64,000 nucleotides of DNA from assembly GCF_004193775.1 (NCBI RefSeq), contig NC_041019.1:53543928-53607927 (forward strand). Direction: 5' to 3'. The notes below the pieces were generated by a model. It did no database searches. It was given only the letters and a program-made list of their open reading frames with translations, and had not been told where the DNA came from. A program made the translations under genes and the position numbers. Below, piece after piece: positions 26,999 through 38,400 of the stretch. Each line of letters begins with the position of its first letter. The stretch's first letter is position 1. The DNA is from Glycine soja. Lineage: Eukaryota; Streptophyta; Magnoliopsida; Fabales; Fabaceae.

Positions 26999-27267
26999 TG
27001 TCTGATCCTTCAACTGGCTCTTCTTCATTCCCATTTGCCATGGGAAGACCTCCAGCTTCATGGCCATTATCAACTGCTTCAACTTTCTTGCCTGAATGAG
27101 GATCTGGAATGCGCAATTGTTTGTTCATCCACTCTCCCATTGATTTTAAAACAGCAACTAAGCACTTCATGGCTTCATGTTTTAGTGTTTCCGCTTGAGG
27201 TGGCAAAACTGTGGTCGTTGCACCAGGAGGGACACCTTGGGCAGTTTTAAGAAGTCCATTTACCATC
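26999..27267 (-). pseudogene. Duplicated BIG exon 3 fragment
   Basis: The part of copy A exon 3 upstream of position 25496 is repeated here with its acceptor (27267/27268). The frame begins MVNGLLKTAQGVPPG and stays open through VEGSD, then runs into unrelated DNA at the duplication junction. It has no promoter or partner exons and is a by-product of the tandem duplication. The 8-bp frameshift of copy A lies outside the duplicated part. Confidence 0.9.
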
Positions 27268-28501
27268 CTAGGAGGAACATAACAATTAAATGTAAGTACA
27301 GAGTAGACAAATTGACAATCAAGACAACCACATCCACACCACCTCCCTATATCCTATGGGTTAAAATTTATTATCCCAAGTGTGGATCGGGTGTCGGATA
27401 TCAGGTATCCTGTCCCCTTCCCGGTTTAGATTTGTAAAAAAAAAAATTGTAAAAAAATTATATTAAAAATCTGATTTTTTTAAAAATGATTGTTACACAT
27501 CTATTTTTGTAACTGCTTGTATTTGTAACATATTTGTCTACAAAAATCATCAAGAAATGAATCTTCAATTATGTAAAAATTATACAAAAATAAACAAGTA
27601 ATTAATAAAATTTTAATTTCATCATCGAGGCGAGTACAAGAATGGATATGGGACGGATAGTGACATCCCCGTTCCCGACCCTGACCCTGATTAAAAAAGT
27701 CAATTAATCTCCAAACCCGTACTCGGTCAACTTGCATGCCTATTTCTTACTTGAATTAATTTTGATATAAATTATATTAATGACAACATACATTACTTTT
27801 TCAACATTAATCAAATTAATTGTTCTATAAATTATCTTTTTTATATAAATTTAAATTAACGATCAGATAAATTACTCTTGTTCATTGTAATCAAATTAAT
27901 ATAATGAATTGATTTGGTTACTATTAATAAAGGTGATTCTTATAATAATTAATTTGATTACCTTTATAAATAATAACTTGCATCCAATTAATTTAATTTT
28001 AATTAAAAAAGATATTGAGTATTAATAAAAATGATAAATTATATCACAATTAATTTGATTACTTTAGAAAAAGGTAACTTTTATTTATAATTAATAAAAA
28101 ACCATTAAAAAAACAACAAAAATATGAATTCGTTATGTATCTCAATGAAGATCACAATCAAATCGTGATTCTGTTATACAGTTTTTCCATAAACCATTAT
28201 GCATGCGAGGAATGTGCCAAAAATAATATAATGGAATCAAAATTCTATTATTATAGTTTTCACACCCCCTAGTAGCATAAGCGTAGTTCCATTGTGTATT
28301 GTGGATAAGGGTAAATTTGGAGTTTTGGAATGGTGATAAGGGCTAATAACAATTTGGTTGGAACCAACAGCAATTGCCTATTGCAAATGATGAGTGAGTT
28401 GTAGGCCCAATAAAATTAACTCATCAAGAACCAAATCACTACATCCATAATATTGAAGAATTCTTTTTATTATGCTATTGGTACGAAATATTTATTGACT
28501 T
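26999..28501. repeat. Tandem duplication, unit 2 (1,503 bp)
   Basis: Second copy of 25496-26998. The junction shares TGT with the sequence at the right end of unit 2 (28502-28504), so the breakpoint has about 3 bp of microhomology. Within unit 2, 26999-27267 repeats part of BIG exon 3. Confidence 0.95.
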
Positions 28502-31110
28502 TGTTGATAACTAATCTTTATTGAGAAACCTGACTGGTCACCTATGGTATCCACATATTGAAGAATAACATTGACGTTATCAACATTTTTTAAACGAATT
28601 TATCGATTTCAATAATGGATAGATTAAATTGTTGTGTTGTAATTATAAGTAGAGCTAACTCAAACTGAGTTGAGCTACATCTAACTAGACTCCACTTAAA
28701 AATTGACTTGACTTGAAACTCGATTTGAGTTTAATATGAACTTTTTTTTAGTTCAAACTCAACTTGATACAAGCTAATGAGCCACTCGATTTATTTTAAT
28801 TATAATTATTTTATATTTATTTATTTCATACAAAATTAAAAATAATATGAAACTAATTTAAAAACTAGTTATATGAAGTTAATAATATAAATATATTATT
28901 GGCTTAATTGCAAAAATAGTTTTTCTATTTTTCCCAACTTACTAAATTGGTCTTTCTATATTTTAATTCACTATCAGAGTCTCCTATTTTTTTTTTCTTT
29001 TTTTAAATTGGCTATATATGTCCTTAAAGCAAAAATTGGATGTTGACTGTTAAGAGAAAAAACGTTAATTGTCACGTGTCATTATCTAATTACATAATGA
29101 CACGTGACAGACAACATTTTTTGTTAAGAGTCAACATCCAATTTTAATCATAAGAACTCAAATAGCCAATTTGAAAAAAAAAACTCTAATAGTGAATTAA
29201 AATGTAGGGAGACCCACTTATTGAATTGAGAGAAATATGATGACTATTTTTACAATTAAGCCATTTTATTCAATATATATTGGGTTGATTCATGAAACAA
29301 TTGAATCAAACTATACATGACTTGAGTAAGTTCAACTCATTTATTATAAGAGTTCAGTTTTTAACATGAATTTTAAATATTTAAATAATTTTAATTTGTA
29401 TGAATTAAATATCAAATAATTTTGTATTAATATAATATTTATTCTGATGAAATAAACTTTAAATCTAACTATAGATTTTGAAAAAATATTATTTAATTAA
29501 AAGTTATTCAACGATATAATAGTTGATAAATATTATACTGTATAATTTGATTTCACCCTCTTCTTAATTTATTTTCTAACCAGTGAATTCTTCACTATAA
29601 ATACCCTAAAATAACGTGATCTATTCATGCTTGCCTAAGCTACAGTACATAATGATCTATAAAGATGATAAGTTTCACCATGAAAAGATTTTTTTCCACC
29701 AATAATAATACCGAAACTTAATTAAATGATTGGCACAGAGCATGGAAAAACAATTCTCTCTTTCTCCCAAAAATAATTGTAATTTTAACTTTGAAAAAAA
29801 TTCAAATTAACTTATGTTCTTACTTTTTAATGAGATATTTAAATATCTATTTCAATTTTTTCTTATAATAAATAATATTATTTTAAAATACTTAATAATA
29901 TATTTATTGAAATTAAGAGAGAACAAAGATACTATAGTAAAATTATTCCTCTAATAATATTAATTCTCTTAAAATATTTATTTTCTTGTGTAAAAAAATC
30001 TAAAATATCAATCATTTTAGAACGATAGGAGTATAAAACAGAATTCACAATATTTGGACAAGATGCATTCACTGAACACAAAAGAAAAATAAAGACATCC
30101 CATGATAAAAATTCATGCTCATTTTCATTGACATTGATTGAGCTATTGAGGACTCCACCAAAGTTCCTCGTTCCTTGGCATATTGTGAAAAGTGTGGTAT
30201 CCAATGACTCGTATGTGCTCTTTCAAGGCACAAGGATAGCCTAACAAATTGACATTTTCTTTTTGAGGAATAGACCAAAGAGTCCAAGAGAACAGTGCCC
30301 ATAACTCTCTCTCTCTCTCTTTGTTAGATCAAATCATCAGAGTGGGGAGACAGTTTGATAGTGTGAGACAAATTCATCAAATGACATCCACTTATCACAA
30401 AAAAATCCCAAGGAAAAGAGTGCACATGAAACCGAGATATGAAATCAGAGACACGTGTTCATTCTTCTGTGTACTTGTGATGTCACCCTATCATTTTCCT
30501 TGCTCAAAAGGCATTATCTATCTCATCACAAAATGCTTGTTTGAAAAGTAATCTCCTATAAACAGTTTATATACAATAATTGTCCTCTAAAGTATTCAAC
30601 CAACTTAATCAGAAGGAAATTGCGTTGCTTAATCTCTCATCTTGCTATTTGACACTCCTATGGAGTACTTCGTGAAGTAAAAGAAAAAAGCAAATAATAC
30701 TTGCATCCCTTAAGTTTGACATAATTATACACCATAACATAATACTATGCATCTCTCCATTAATGTACACATTTTCTATTTTTTTTACATTATTATATTA
30801 AATAAGGAGTTCGGGTTTTTTTTAATCAGTAAATAGATAATTATGGGATATCATATATAACTAAATCGTAACTAAAACTAGAGACCAATTCCTTAAAGTA
30901 TTAAAATTTGTTTAAGCTGATAGTTTTTTTCAATAGATGATTTTACATATACATAAACTTGGTAAACAAACCTTTAACCACATACTTTAACAGGATCATC
31001 ACCTGGCAAACATATCACATTACGCTATCTTAAGATATGTTTGTGTATAGTGAAAAAAAGAGAAAACAAAGGAAGTAATATTGAAATACAGCACAAACCC
31101 ATTTCAAGAT
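28502..31110. other. Intergenic repeat-rich DNA between the tandem duplication and the CML gene
   Basis: No gene seen. From about 28650 to 28830 and again from 29280 to 29360 there are words such as CAAACTGAGTTGAGC and GTTCAACTC, typical of one dispersed element split by the hairpin element at 28901-29262. The rest is AT-rich. A CT dinucleotide run lies at 30305-30320. Downstream of 30980 is the 3' flank of the CML gene. Confidence 0.5.
28901..29262. mobile_element. Full-length hairpin MITE, GGCTTAATTG ends
   Basis: The left end GGCTTAATTGCAAAAATAG matches the reverse complement of the right end, GGCTTAATTGTAAAAATAG. Complementarity continues through the interior: ATTGGATGTTGACTCTTAAC-like words are mirrored, and the centre is a near-perfect palindrome around CACGTGTCATTATC. 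The element is 362 bp and non-coding, and the flanks share ATT on both sides. It appears nested in an older repeat. Confidence 0.82.
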
Positions 31111-31770
31111 CTAATTGGCAAGTCCACTTTGCATCATGGATAGAAACTCTTCAAAATCCACGAACCCATCTCCATTTTTATCAACCCCTTTGATCATGCG
31201 CTTGCACTCTCTAAGACTACAATTATCACACCCTAGATTGATCAGAACTCTCTGCAGTTCCTTGGCTGAAATTAAGCCATTCTTGTCAGTGTCAAAGATA
31301 AGAAAAGCATCCATGAGGTAACCACCACCATGCTCCATGCCACTTCCAAATTTCTCTTCTTCTCCTTCTTCTTCTTCTTCTTCTTCTTCCATGCCATTCA
31401 TGACAATCATGAACTCATCCAAGTCCACAAACCCATCTCCATTGAAGTCCAACACTCTCACCATGCCTTCAGCTTCCTTGTCAGCAGTGCACTTGTTGTA
31501 TCCAAGGCATGAGAGCACTTCACTGAGCTCAGTAGCTGATATCTTCCCATCCCCATTAGTGTCGATAAGCTTGAAAACTTGATGAAACTGAGTAGAGAGC
31601 TCCATGTGAAGGAAAGAAGAGGTTGACAAGTCAGAACTTGAAGTGAATTTTCTGTTGGATTGTCTCCTCTTGCGGCATGCACTCATCATGTCCTTGATTC
31701 TTGGTTTATTGAGGAAGAATTTGGTCTTCCTATGAAGAAAGGTGAAGCAAGTAGTGAAGGGTTGCAACAT
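31111..31770 (-). CDS. Calmodulin-like EF-hand calcium sensor (CML type)
   Basis: Single-exon gene of 219 codons. Four EF-hand loops are visible: DTNGDGKISATE, DFNGDGFVDLDE, DTDKNGLISAKE and DKNGDGFVDFEE. Each has the usual acidic or Asn residues at positions 1, 3, 5 and 12, so all four should bind calcium. The N-terminal 60 residues are basic and hydrophobic (MLQPFTTCFTFL, then KKR-rich) and could target a membrane or organelle. The linker between hands 2 and 3 carries a near-pure glutamate run encoded by a GAA/GAG microsatellite (about 31352-31390). Plant CMLs sense cytosolic calcium and regulate partners. I chose the first ATG; an internal Met in HMELSTQF would give a shorter, more classical CML. 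The gene sits between BIG copies A and B and is unrelated to them. I cannot assign a CML number. Confidence 0.93.
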   Translation of the reverse strand: MLQPFTTCFTFLHRKTKFFLNKPRIKDMMSACRKRRQSNRKFTSSSDLSTSSFLHMELSTQFHQVFKLIDTNGDGKISATELSEVLSCLGYNKCTADKEAEGMVRVLDFNGDGFVDLDEFMIVMNGMEEEEEEEEGEEEKFGSGMEHGGGYLMDAFLIFDTDKNGLISAKELQRVLINLGCDNCSLRECKRMIKGVDKNGDGFVDFEEFLSMMQSGLAN

Positions 31771-31901
31771 AATTAAGGGAGATTGAGAGTAAGAACTTTG
31801 TTGAGCATGTGTGTAGCTTTAATCTATGACATCTCCTTTACCAGGAGGTCTTGATTGAGCAGGATGCGTGGACTGTTGTAAATTACCATACTTGTCTTCG
31901 A

Positions 31902-31908
31902 TTTTATA
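31902..31908 (-). promoter_or_regulatory. Candidate TATA box for the CML gene
   Basis: On the minus strand this reads TATAAAA, about 130 bases upstream of the CML start codon, which would leave a leader of about 100 nt. It is a match by sequence and position only. Confidence 0.4.
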
Positions 31909-32449
31909 AGGATAAAAAAATCTATGACATGCACTTTTGTCACCTTGAAAATTGTAATAATTCTCCAAGTTTTATTCCGAGGTGATCTCAACTCTGGAGG
32001 CACTTGGCAAAAGGCTGAACCCTTTCTGAGACATGGCTCTTCATATTATTCTCTTCTCTTTCTTCTTAGTATCAGCTGATTATGAAATTCTGTTGATTGA
32101 ATCATACACAAACAAGTAGATAAGGATTGATTTAGAGAGACTGATTCATTTTGGATTTGATTAAGGTCTTAATTGGTGGCTGGTGTAGAAAAGTCAGAAA
32201 ATATCTCCCATACTATGTGCTAGCAATTAACTTTCGCTTTCACAGGCCTACAATTATTTTATTATCTATATGTTGTGATCTCCGCAAGGACAGCATCGAT
32301 GAAATTGACAAAGCAATTCTCATTGGTGACTGTGTGTTTGGATTTTGTGAACAATAGACAATCCTATTTTTTTTAGGAACTTCGGTTCCATTATCAATCC
32401 TTGTAAAGGCCTTTTTATATAATATCCAACCTTCTAACGAGATTGGATG

Positions 32450-33369
32450 GCATGACACATTAATAATTTAATGTGTAAATGACCACTTTAGTTCTTGCAT
32501 TTTACAAATACCGACAATTCCGTTCATATATTATGAAAATGATTAATTTAGTCTACAAAAATATAAATGTAATGACAATTTAGTTCAATTATCAAGTTGT
32601 ATCTATTTTTGTTATTGTTTATGATGACGTGGCAAGTATAGGACAATGTGACAAATACACATGACAAAAGTGATTTCCACGCGTTAGGCCAAGTAACTAG
32701 GTATCAATTTGTTAGTTCTATCTTTTTGAAGAAAATATCCCCCTTTTTTTTCCAACAATCCCTCCATTGTGTACCACTTATGGCAGCTTCATCAAGATGT
32801 ATCCATCATTGTCATCACCCACCCACCAACCCTCCTCGACAACTCCACTCCCTTTTCTCCCTTCATCCTTCAATGGTTGAGGTGAACGCTGAGAGCTGCT
32901 TGCACACAGCTCCATTCCAGAGTCTTGAAGGTCTTGACTTAGAGTGAGTTTGACTAGGACAAGTTAGAATTGCAACAAAATCAGGGTTTGAAGAATGGCT
33001 TTGAGGGTTGTTTGCCAGAATCAATACGTTCTTGCTGAGTTATTTGTTAGAATCGCTAAGCCATTAAAGGCAGAATCACGAAGCCATCAAAGAGTGGTAA
33101 TAATGAGAAAAAATCACTGACATTTTAGTTCAAAATACTATTGATTGATGTAGAATGTTTCCTACACATGTGGATTTGTCTCATCAACAATGACATGCCA
33201 CATCTACTGTCAATGTTAACTGAAACAAAGATAACTTAACGGTGGAACTAAAATATTAGTACATTTGCATATTTGTGAGTCAAATTGACCATGTTATAGT
33301 ATAGAGACAAAATTATCAGCACATACAAAATAAGAACTTAAGTGACTATTTACACTAATTTAATACTGG
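32450..33369. mobile_element. Long-TIR element, about 920 bp (MULE-like)
   Basis: The left arm from about 32460 (TAATTTAATGTGTAAATGAC then CACTTTAGTTCTTGCATTTT) mirrors the right arm read in reverse complement (TAAATTAGTGTAAATAGTCA then CTTAAGTTCTTATTTTGTA). The arms stay similar for about 190 bp. The interior (about 32650-33170) is less AT-rich and holds short open frames without recognisable domains. Long TIRs with a non-transposase interior fit a non-autonomous Mutator-like element. I could not fix a target-site duplication. Confidence 0.55.
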
Positions 33370-35431
33370 CATTTACTTCACGTATTGGACACTTAGCTAC
33401 ATCAAATCTTAATTGGTTTAATTTCTTTTTTTATTATTCCTATAGTTGTAATAACATTCTTTTATAAGGAGTCCTCTTGGTTTTATCTCCTTGGAGACTC
33501 TCCTTTCTTATGTTACTGTTTTTTTATCTTCTGATGTAGTAAGCTCTATGCTTACTTAGTTTTCTTTATGTTTTTGTTTTGTCATTCAATCAACATTCAT
33601 TTCAAACAACGTTTGATCACTTTAGATGACAAAGATCAAAAGGATAAATAAATTAAAGTATAGGAATATGTTGGTGTGCTTCCCACAAGTGTGTAGATGT
33701 ATGAGATTGAGAGAAAATGGATAAGGGAGGGAGTGAGAAAATAGTATGTTGTCTTAATATGATCTTAGTTAATTTACATTTGTGAAGAGTCTAAATATTT
33801 ATACAATTGTTAGGGGTCTAAATTGGTGGGAGAATATGTTATGCCACATGTTGAATTGTGTTGGGTATCCCACACTTTCTGTTTTTCTTACTTCGATTTT
33901 GTATCTTATGAAGGTTTGTGTTCTATGCCTATTTTACTCTGTTTGTATTTTGTTGTGAAAAAGTGTAAAATATAGAAGTATATTTTTGGTTCCATCTCAA
34001 ATCTTAATTGACATTGACATTTAATTACATATTGTTTACACCTAAGCACTTGAGGAATCCACCCCAAAAATCTACCTGTTAGAGTGGGGAGAACCAAGCA
34101 CTTAAATACTCCATTGAGCATCTCATATTCATCCATGTGGGACTCAGCACCACATAAAACCCAAATCTCTATCATAGCACTACTATTGAGAGCCCACTTT
34201 TTTTTTTTAAAATGTAGAAGGAGAAGAATTACATATTTTATTTTACTTAATTTTAGAGAAATGATTGTCTTTTGCAAAATTTGTGTCAAAAAATTTTAAA
34301 AAAATATTTCTTCAAGAATTTATTTAAAATATATTAATAATGTAAATATTTTTTATACTAATTATAAATTATCATGTTTAATATTTTAAATTTTGATAAT
34401 TATTCTAAAGGTTATATATAAAATATCAATGAGGAATCAAGTTATTTTGAGAGTAATTTTAAAATGTTAATCCTCATAGTTAAAGAGAACTCACATTTAA
34501 TCATTATATTACAAGAAAAAAAAAAGAATGAGAATAAATTGAGGAGATTTAGTCCAATTGATTAAATAATGTGTAAATTATTATAAACTTTTAAATATTT
34601 GTCTTCTATTTCTATAAATAAAAAAATAGAATAAAATATAACTTTCTCAAAATTACTCTTTAGAATAACATATTGCTACTCATAAGTAATTTCTAATTAA
34701 TTAATTAATAGTATAAAAATATTTACAGGATAACATTAAAATTAAACTTTCTTAAAATCATCTTCAGCAAAAGCATTATTTTAATAATTAAAACGAATTC
34801 AAATAAAAGGACAACTTTATTAAAGTCCATTTAGATCAACTTTTTTTTTATAAATAATTGTAAAAGGAAAAAAAAAACTTCTTTTATAAGCTAATTTGTA
34901 AAAATTCCCTTATATTAATCTTTCCAAAAACTGATTTTTACTTGTACATAAATTAATTTTAACTTATGAAAGAAATTTATTTCATAATTCCTTATTTTCT
35001 TCTCTAATAAATATATATGAAGAAATTTACCCTAATTAAGACTAATGCTTTTTTTTTTACAGCAAGATTAACGCTTTACAACCAGAAAAATAAACACCAC
35101 AGAACAAGAAAATTCCGATAGACTAATCTTTACAGGACATAATGCTGCAAAACTAATTCTTTTAAAAAGAAAAATGAGTAATAGACAAAAATACAACATT
35201 GAGCCTTATGGTAATACATATCAATCCTGACCGGGAAAAGCTAGCATCTAAACTACAAAAGTTAGGAAAGTGTAGCTAAGACAAATTCACTAACAACTTT
35301 TCATACACTGTCATAGAATATTATTGACAAGTAATTCAAGGCAGAGGAGAGAGAGGAGAAAATTATGAACAAAAAGATTTAAACAAAAAAATATCCTACA
35401 TCTCAAAATGCAGGGTTAATCTTTACCCAAA

Positions 35432-38400
35432 TCATCCACATGACTGTAGCAAAATAGGACCAACTGATAAACTAAGCATGTCACTGAGAGCAACCTGGAC
35501 ATCCTTTGACCCATGTTCACAACGTACCAAGCTAGAGATGAGAGGGAAGAAATGAGACAAGTTCTTCTCAAAAGAAGTATCTCCCAAACTACAAATAGCC
35601 TGCAGAGTAGCCACAATGAGAGGTGAACGTGCAGCCAATTCTCTCCTCTTCCCAGTGCCCAAGGGAATCAACCAATGTTGCTGTCTACCATGAGAAGATT
35701 CAGATTTTTGTTCAAAACCTGCAACTTCAATATAAAACTCCAAAACCTCCTGACAAAGCTGGATGAGATGTGATTCGACCTCGTCCACCTCGTAACTAGG
35801 AGGCTTGTCAATGACAAGGTTTTGTAAAAATGTAAGGCAGGTCTGGTACGATTCATTCTCAAGGCGTAACAGTGGAGGGTCTTGCATTTGGGTCACAGAA
35901 CCAAACTCTTGAAGCTTTGAACGTAATATAGTATTGCCATTAATCTGGTGTGCATGTATCGCTACATCGTGCAGAGCATCAAACAGGACTAGCATGGCTT
36001 TTGCTGAAAGGTGAGGGCGATACATGTTATAGATCTCCATCATCGCCTGCCAATTTCAGAAAGAGAGTTAACATCATTTTGCAACATCACATGCATCTAA
36101 TTTGACAGGGAAGAATAAAAGTGAACACCAATGCACGTTGGAATGAGGTGCTGAATAGGAAAGACACATCTGCTCCCATCAGGTGCATATTTTTAATATT
36201 ATCCATTATTTGAGTAGTGCTAAAATAATAAGAATCTAGTTAACCATAAAAATAAATAAATAAAGGATCTTAATTTTCTGAATAAACTAAATGCCACAGC
36301 TACAGTTCTTGGGCTCCTTCATAATTTCTTTCTACAACAAGGAAGATATTTGGAGGAACAGAATATAAAATTACCTGAATCAATAAAAGTTGAACAGCAG
36401 CTCGGCATTTTGCATCAGTTAAATGAGCATAAAGACGACGAATCCTCAAGCTTTCTAAATTATCTGGGGAGCCAGACTCGGCACGATCTCTATCATCTTC
36501 AGCTGTTGAAGCATGTTCCTGATTTTTAGTAAAGTCCTCACTTTCAACAAACAAAAAGTTAGGAAGTGTTGCATTTGCTGCTTCTTTTAATGAGAAAACC
36601 ACTTCTAACCACTTTTCATCAGAAAACAGCCCCCCAGCATTACTCATCAAACGAACAAAAGCAGCAATACCAATGCCAGCAAGGCTTTGATGAGGGCGCT
36701 TTATAAAGCTAACCAGGAGCATCAGCACCTTTCTTAAAAGTGGATTGACAGTGTCATAAAAGTTAACAAAAAGATCTACAACCAATTGGAGAGCCAATGT
36801 GCATGTTTCGTAAAGCCAAGCATCTTGATCAAGCTCACCATCAGCCTCTACTTCATTGATCGGTGAACTACTCCCTGAAGGATCAATAGAATGTCGAACA
36901 TAATCGAATATAGGAAATAGGATAGACTCAAATACTCTTTCCCATAAAGGTAGTGAAAAGAGATGCCCATGATTACGTAAGGTTTCAAACAGGACTTCCA
37001 AGGCACTCTTCCTAATCTCAGGTCTTGGGTCAAAGCTAAGCTCAGATAAACCTGCAGAAAGTAGACAAATAAGTATATGTACATTTGCAACATGCTAAGC
37101 TTCTTAAGACATGAAGCAAGATGGTAGCAAAAGAAACACTAATCATTCGAAAAAGTTAAGAAACATAAATTCATAACTTTTCCAGAATATTCATGTCTAG
37201 ATAAACTTTATATCATGTCTTCACCTGCCAATAAAGGAAACCAGAAATAGAGATGATCATCCTTGTCAATCACCTCTCCGTTATCTTTTTTCCCCTCCTT
37301 TCCTGTTTGAGCTGAAGATGAAGAAATCTTTCCAGTAACTTCCTTATCCTTATTCCTTGATGATGAGCCAAGGTCTCCTGCTGCTAGTTTTGTTGCACAG
37401 AACCGAAGAAAAGCAATGGCATTTAGGCTAATCTCTTTATTGAATCTACTATTGGTGAACGCAATTAGGCAATTCACACAGTCTGTGAAGGTTGTGCTTT
37501 CAGTCTCAGTGATGTATGGAAAGTAATCTCGAATAATCTTCTCCATAATTTCAAAAGCTAAGAGTACAATGTTTTTGTGGTCATCATAAGCTGCTGTTGT
37601 GAATACCTGAAATCAGGTCTATGAGCAGTAAGTAGAGGAGAGAAAAAATGAACAAACATTTGCATTAATTGAAGCTCTCTATAGACAATAGGAGTTTATC
37701 AGCTTTACCATGAACATGCTCTTCCATCCAGATTTGACATTGTTGACACGAGATAGAACCATTTGAGAGACACATCTGATAATTAGTTCTCTAATTTCAA
37801 CAGCACTACTCTTTCGCATAACAATAACAAAAGGCTTCATAAATTCATTTTGAAAATTATAATTAGCCAGTTCTTCCCGCTCTAGAAATTTCATTGACAA
37901 CTGACGCAAGGAATCCATTGCAAAAATTGCAATTGAAAGGTTTGCCGAACAGCCAATAGTTACAAAAAAATCAGAGAGAACATGCCAGATGCTTGACCAC
38001 ACAAGCCTGATGCGGTTCATATTATAGTGCCTGTTACATAATAATCGGGTCAAACAACAGATAGCAGCATATAAACATCAACCAATCATGCAACATAATC
38101 ATATGCTTGATGCTCTGCCCAAACATTTGGTTTTCAAATAAATTACAGTTTCCCACCTTAATTCTTGGGCACACTTGTAATGTTCTTCTCTTCAATAAAA
38201 TTAAGCACTTTATCCCTTGTCTTACCATCTGAACCGAAACTGGGAGTTAAAAGAAACAGGTGACCCTTTCACATGCAAACATCATGATATTTTACCAGAG
38301 TTGAACAGAAAAAAGAGTTCAATTCAACAATTTCCTCAGACTACAAAGAAGTGAGCATGAGAGTTGGGGATATAGAAGGGGCAATGGCAATCAACCAAAA

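Larger units (their letters stand above)
31771..35431. other. Intergenic DNA between CML and BIG copy B
   Basis: Contains the CML promoter, a long inverted-repeat element (32450-33369) and AT-rich DNA from 33370 to 35000. The last few hundred bases (about 35170-35431) are the 3' UTR and flank of BIG copy B; part of this (about 35195-35290) is recognisably shared with copy A at about 19225-19330. No further gene supported. Confidence 0.5.
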
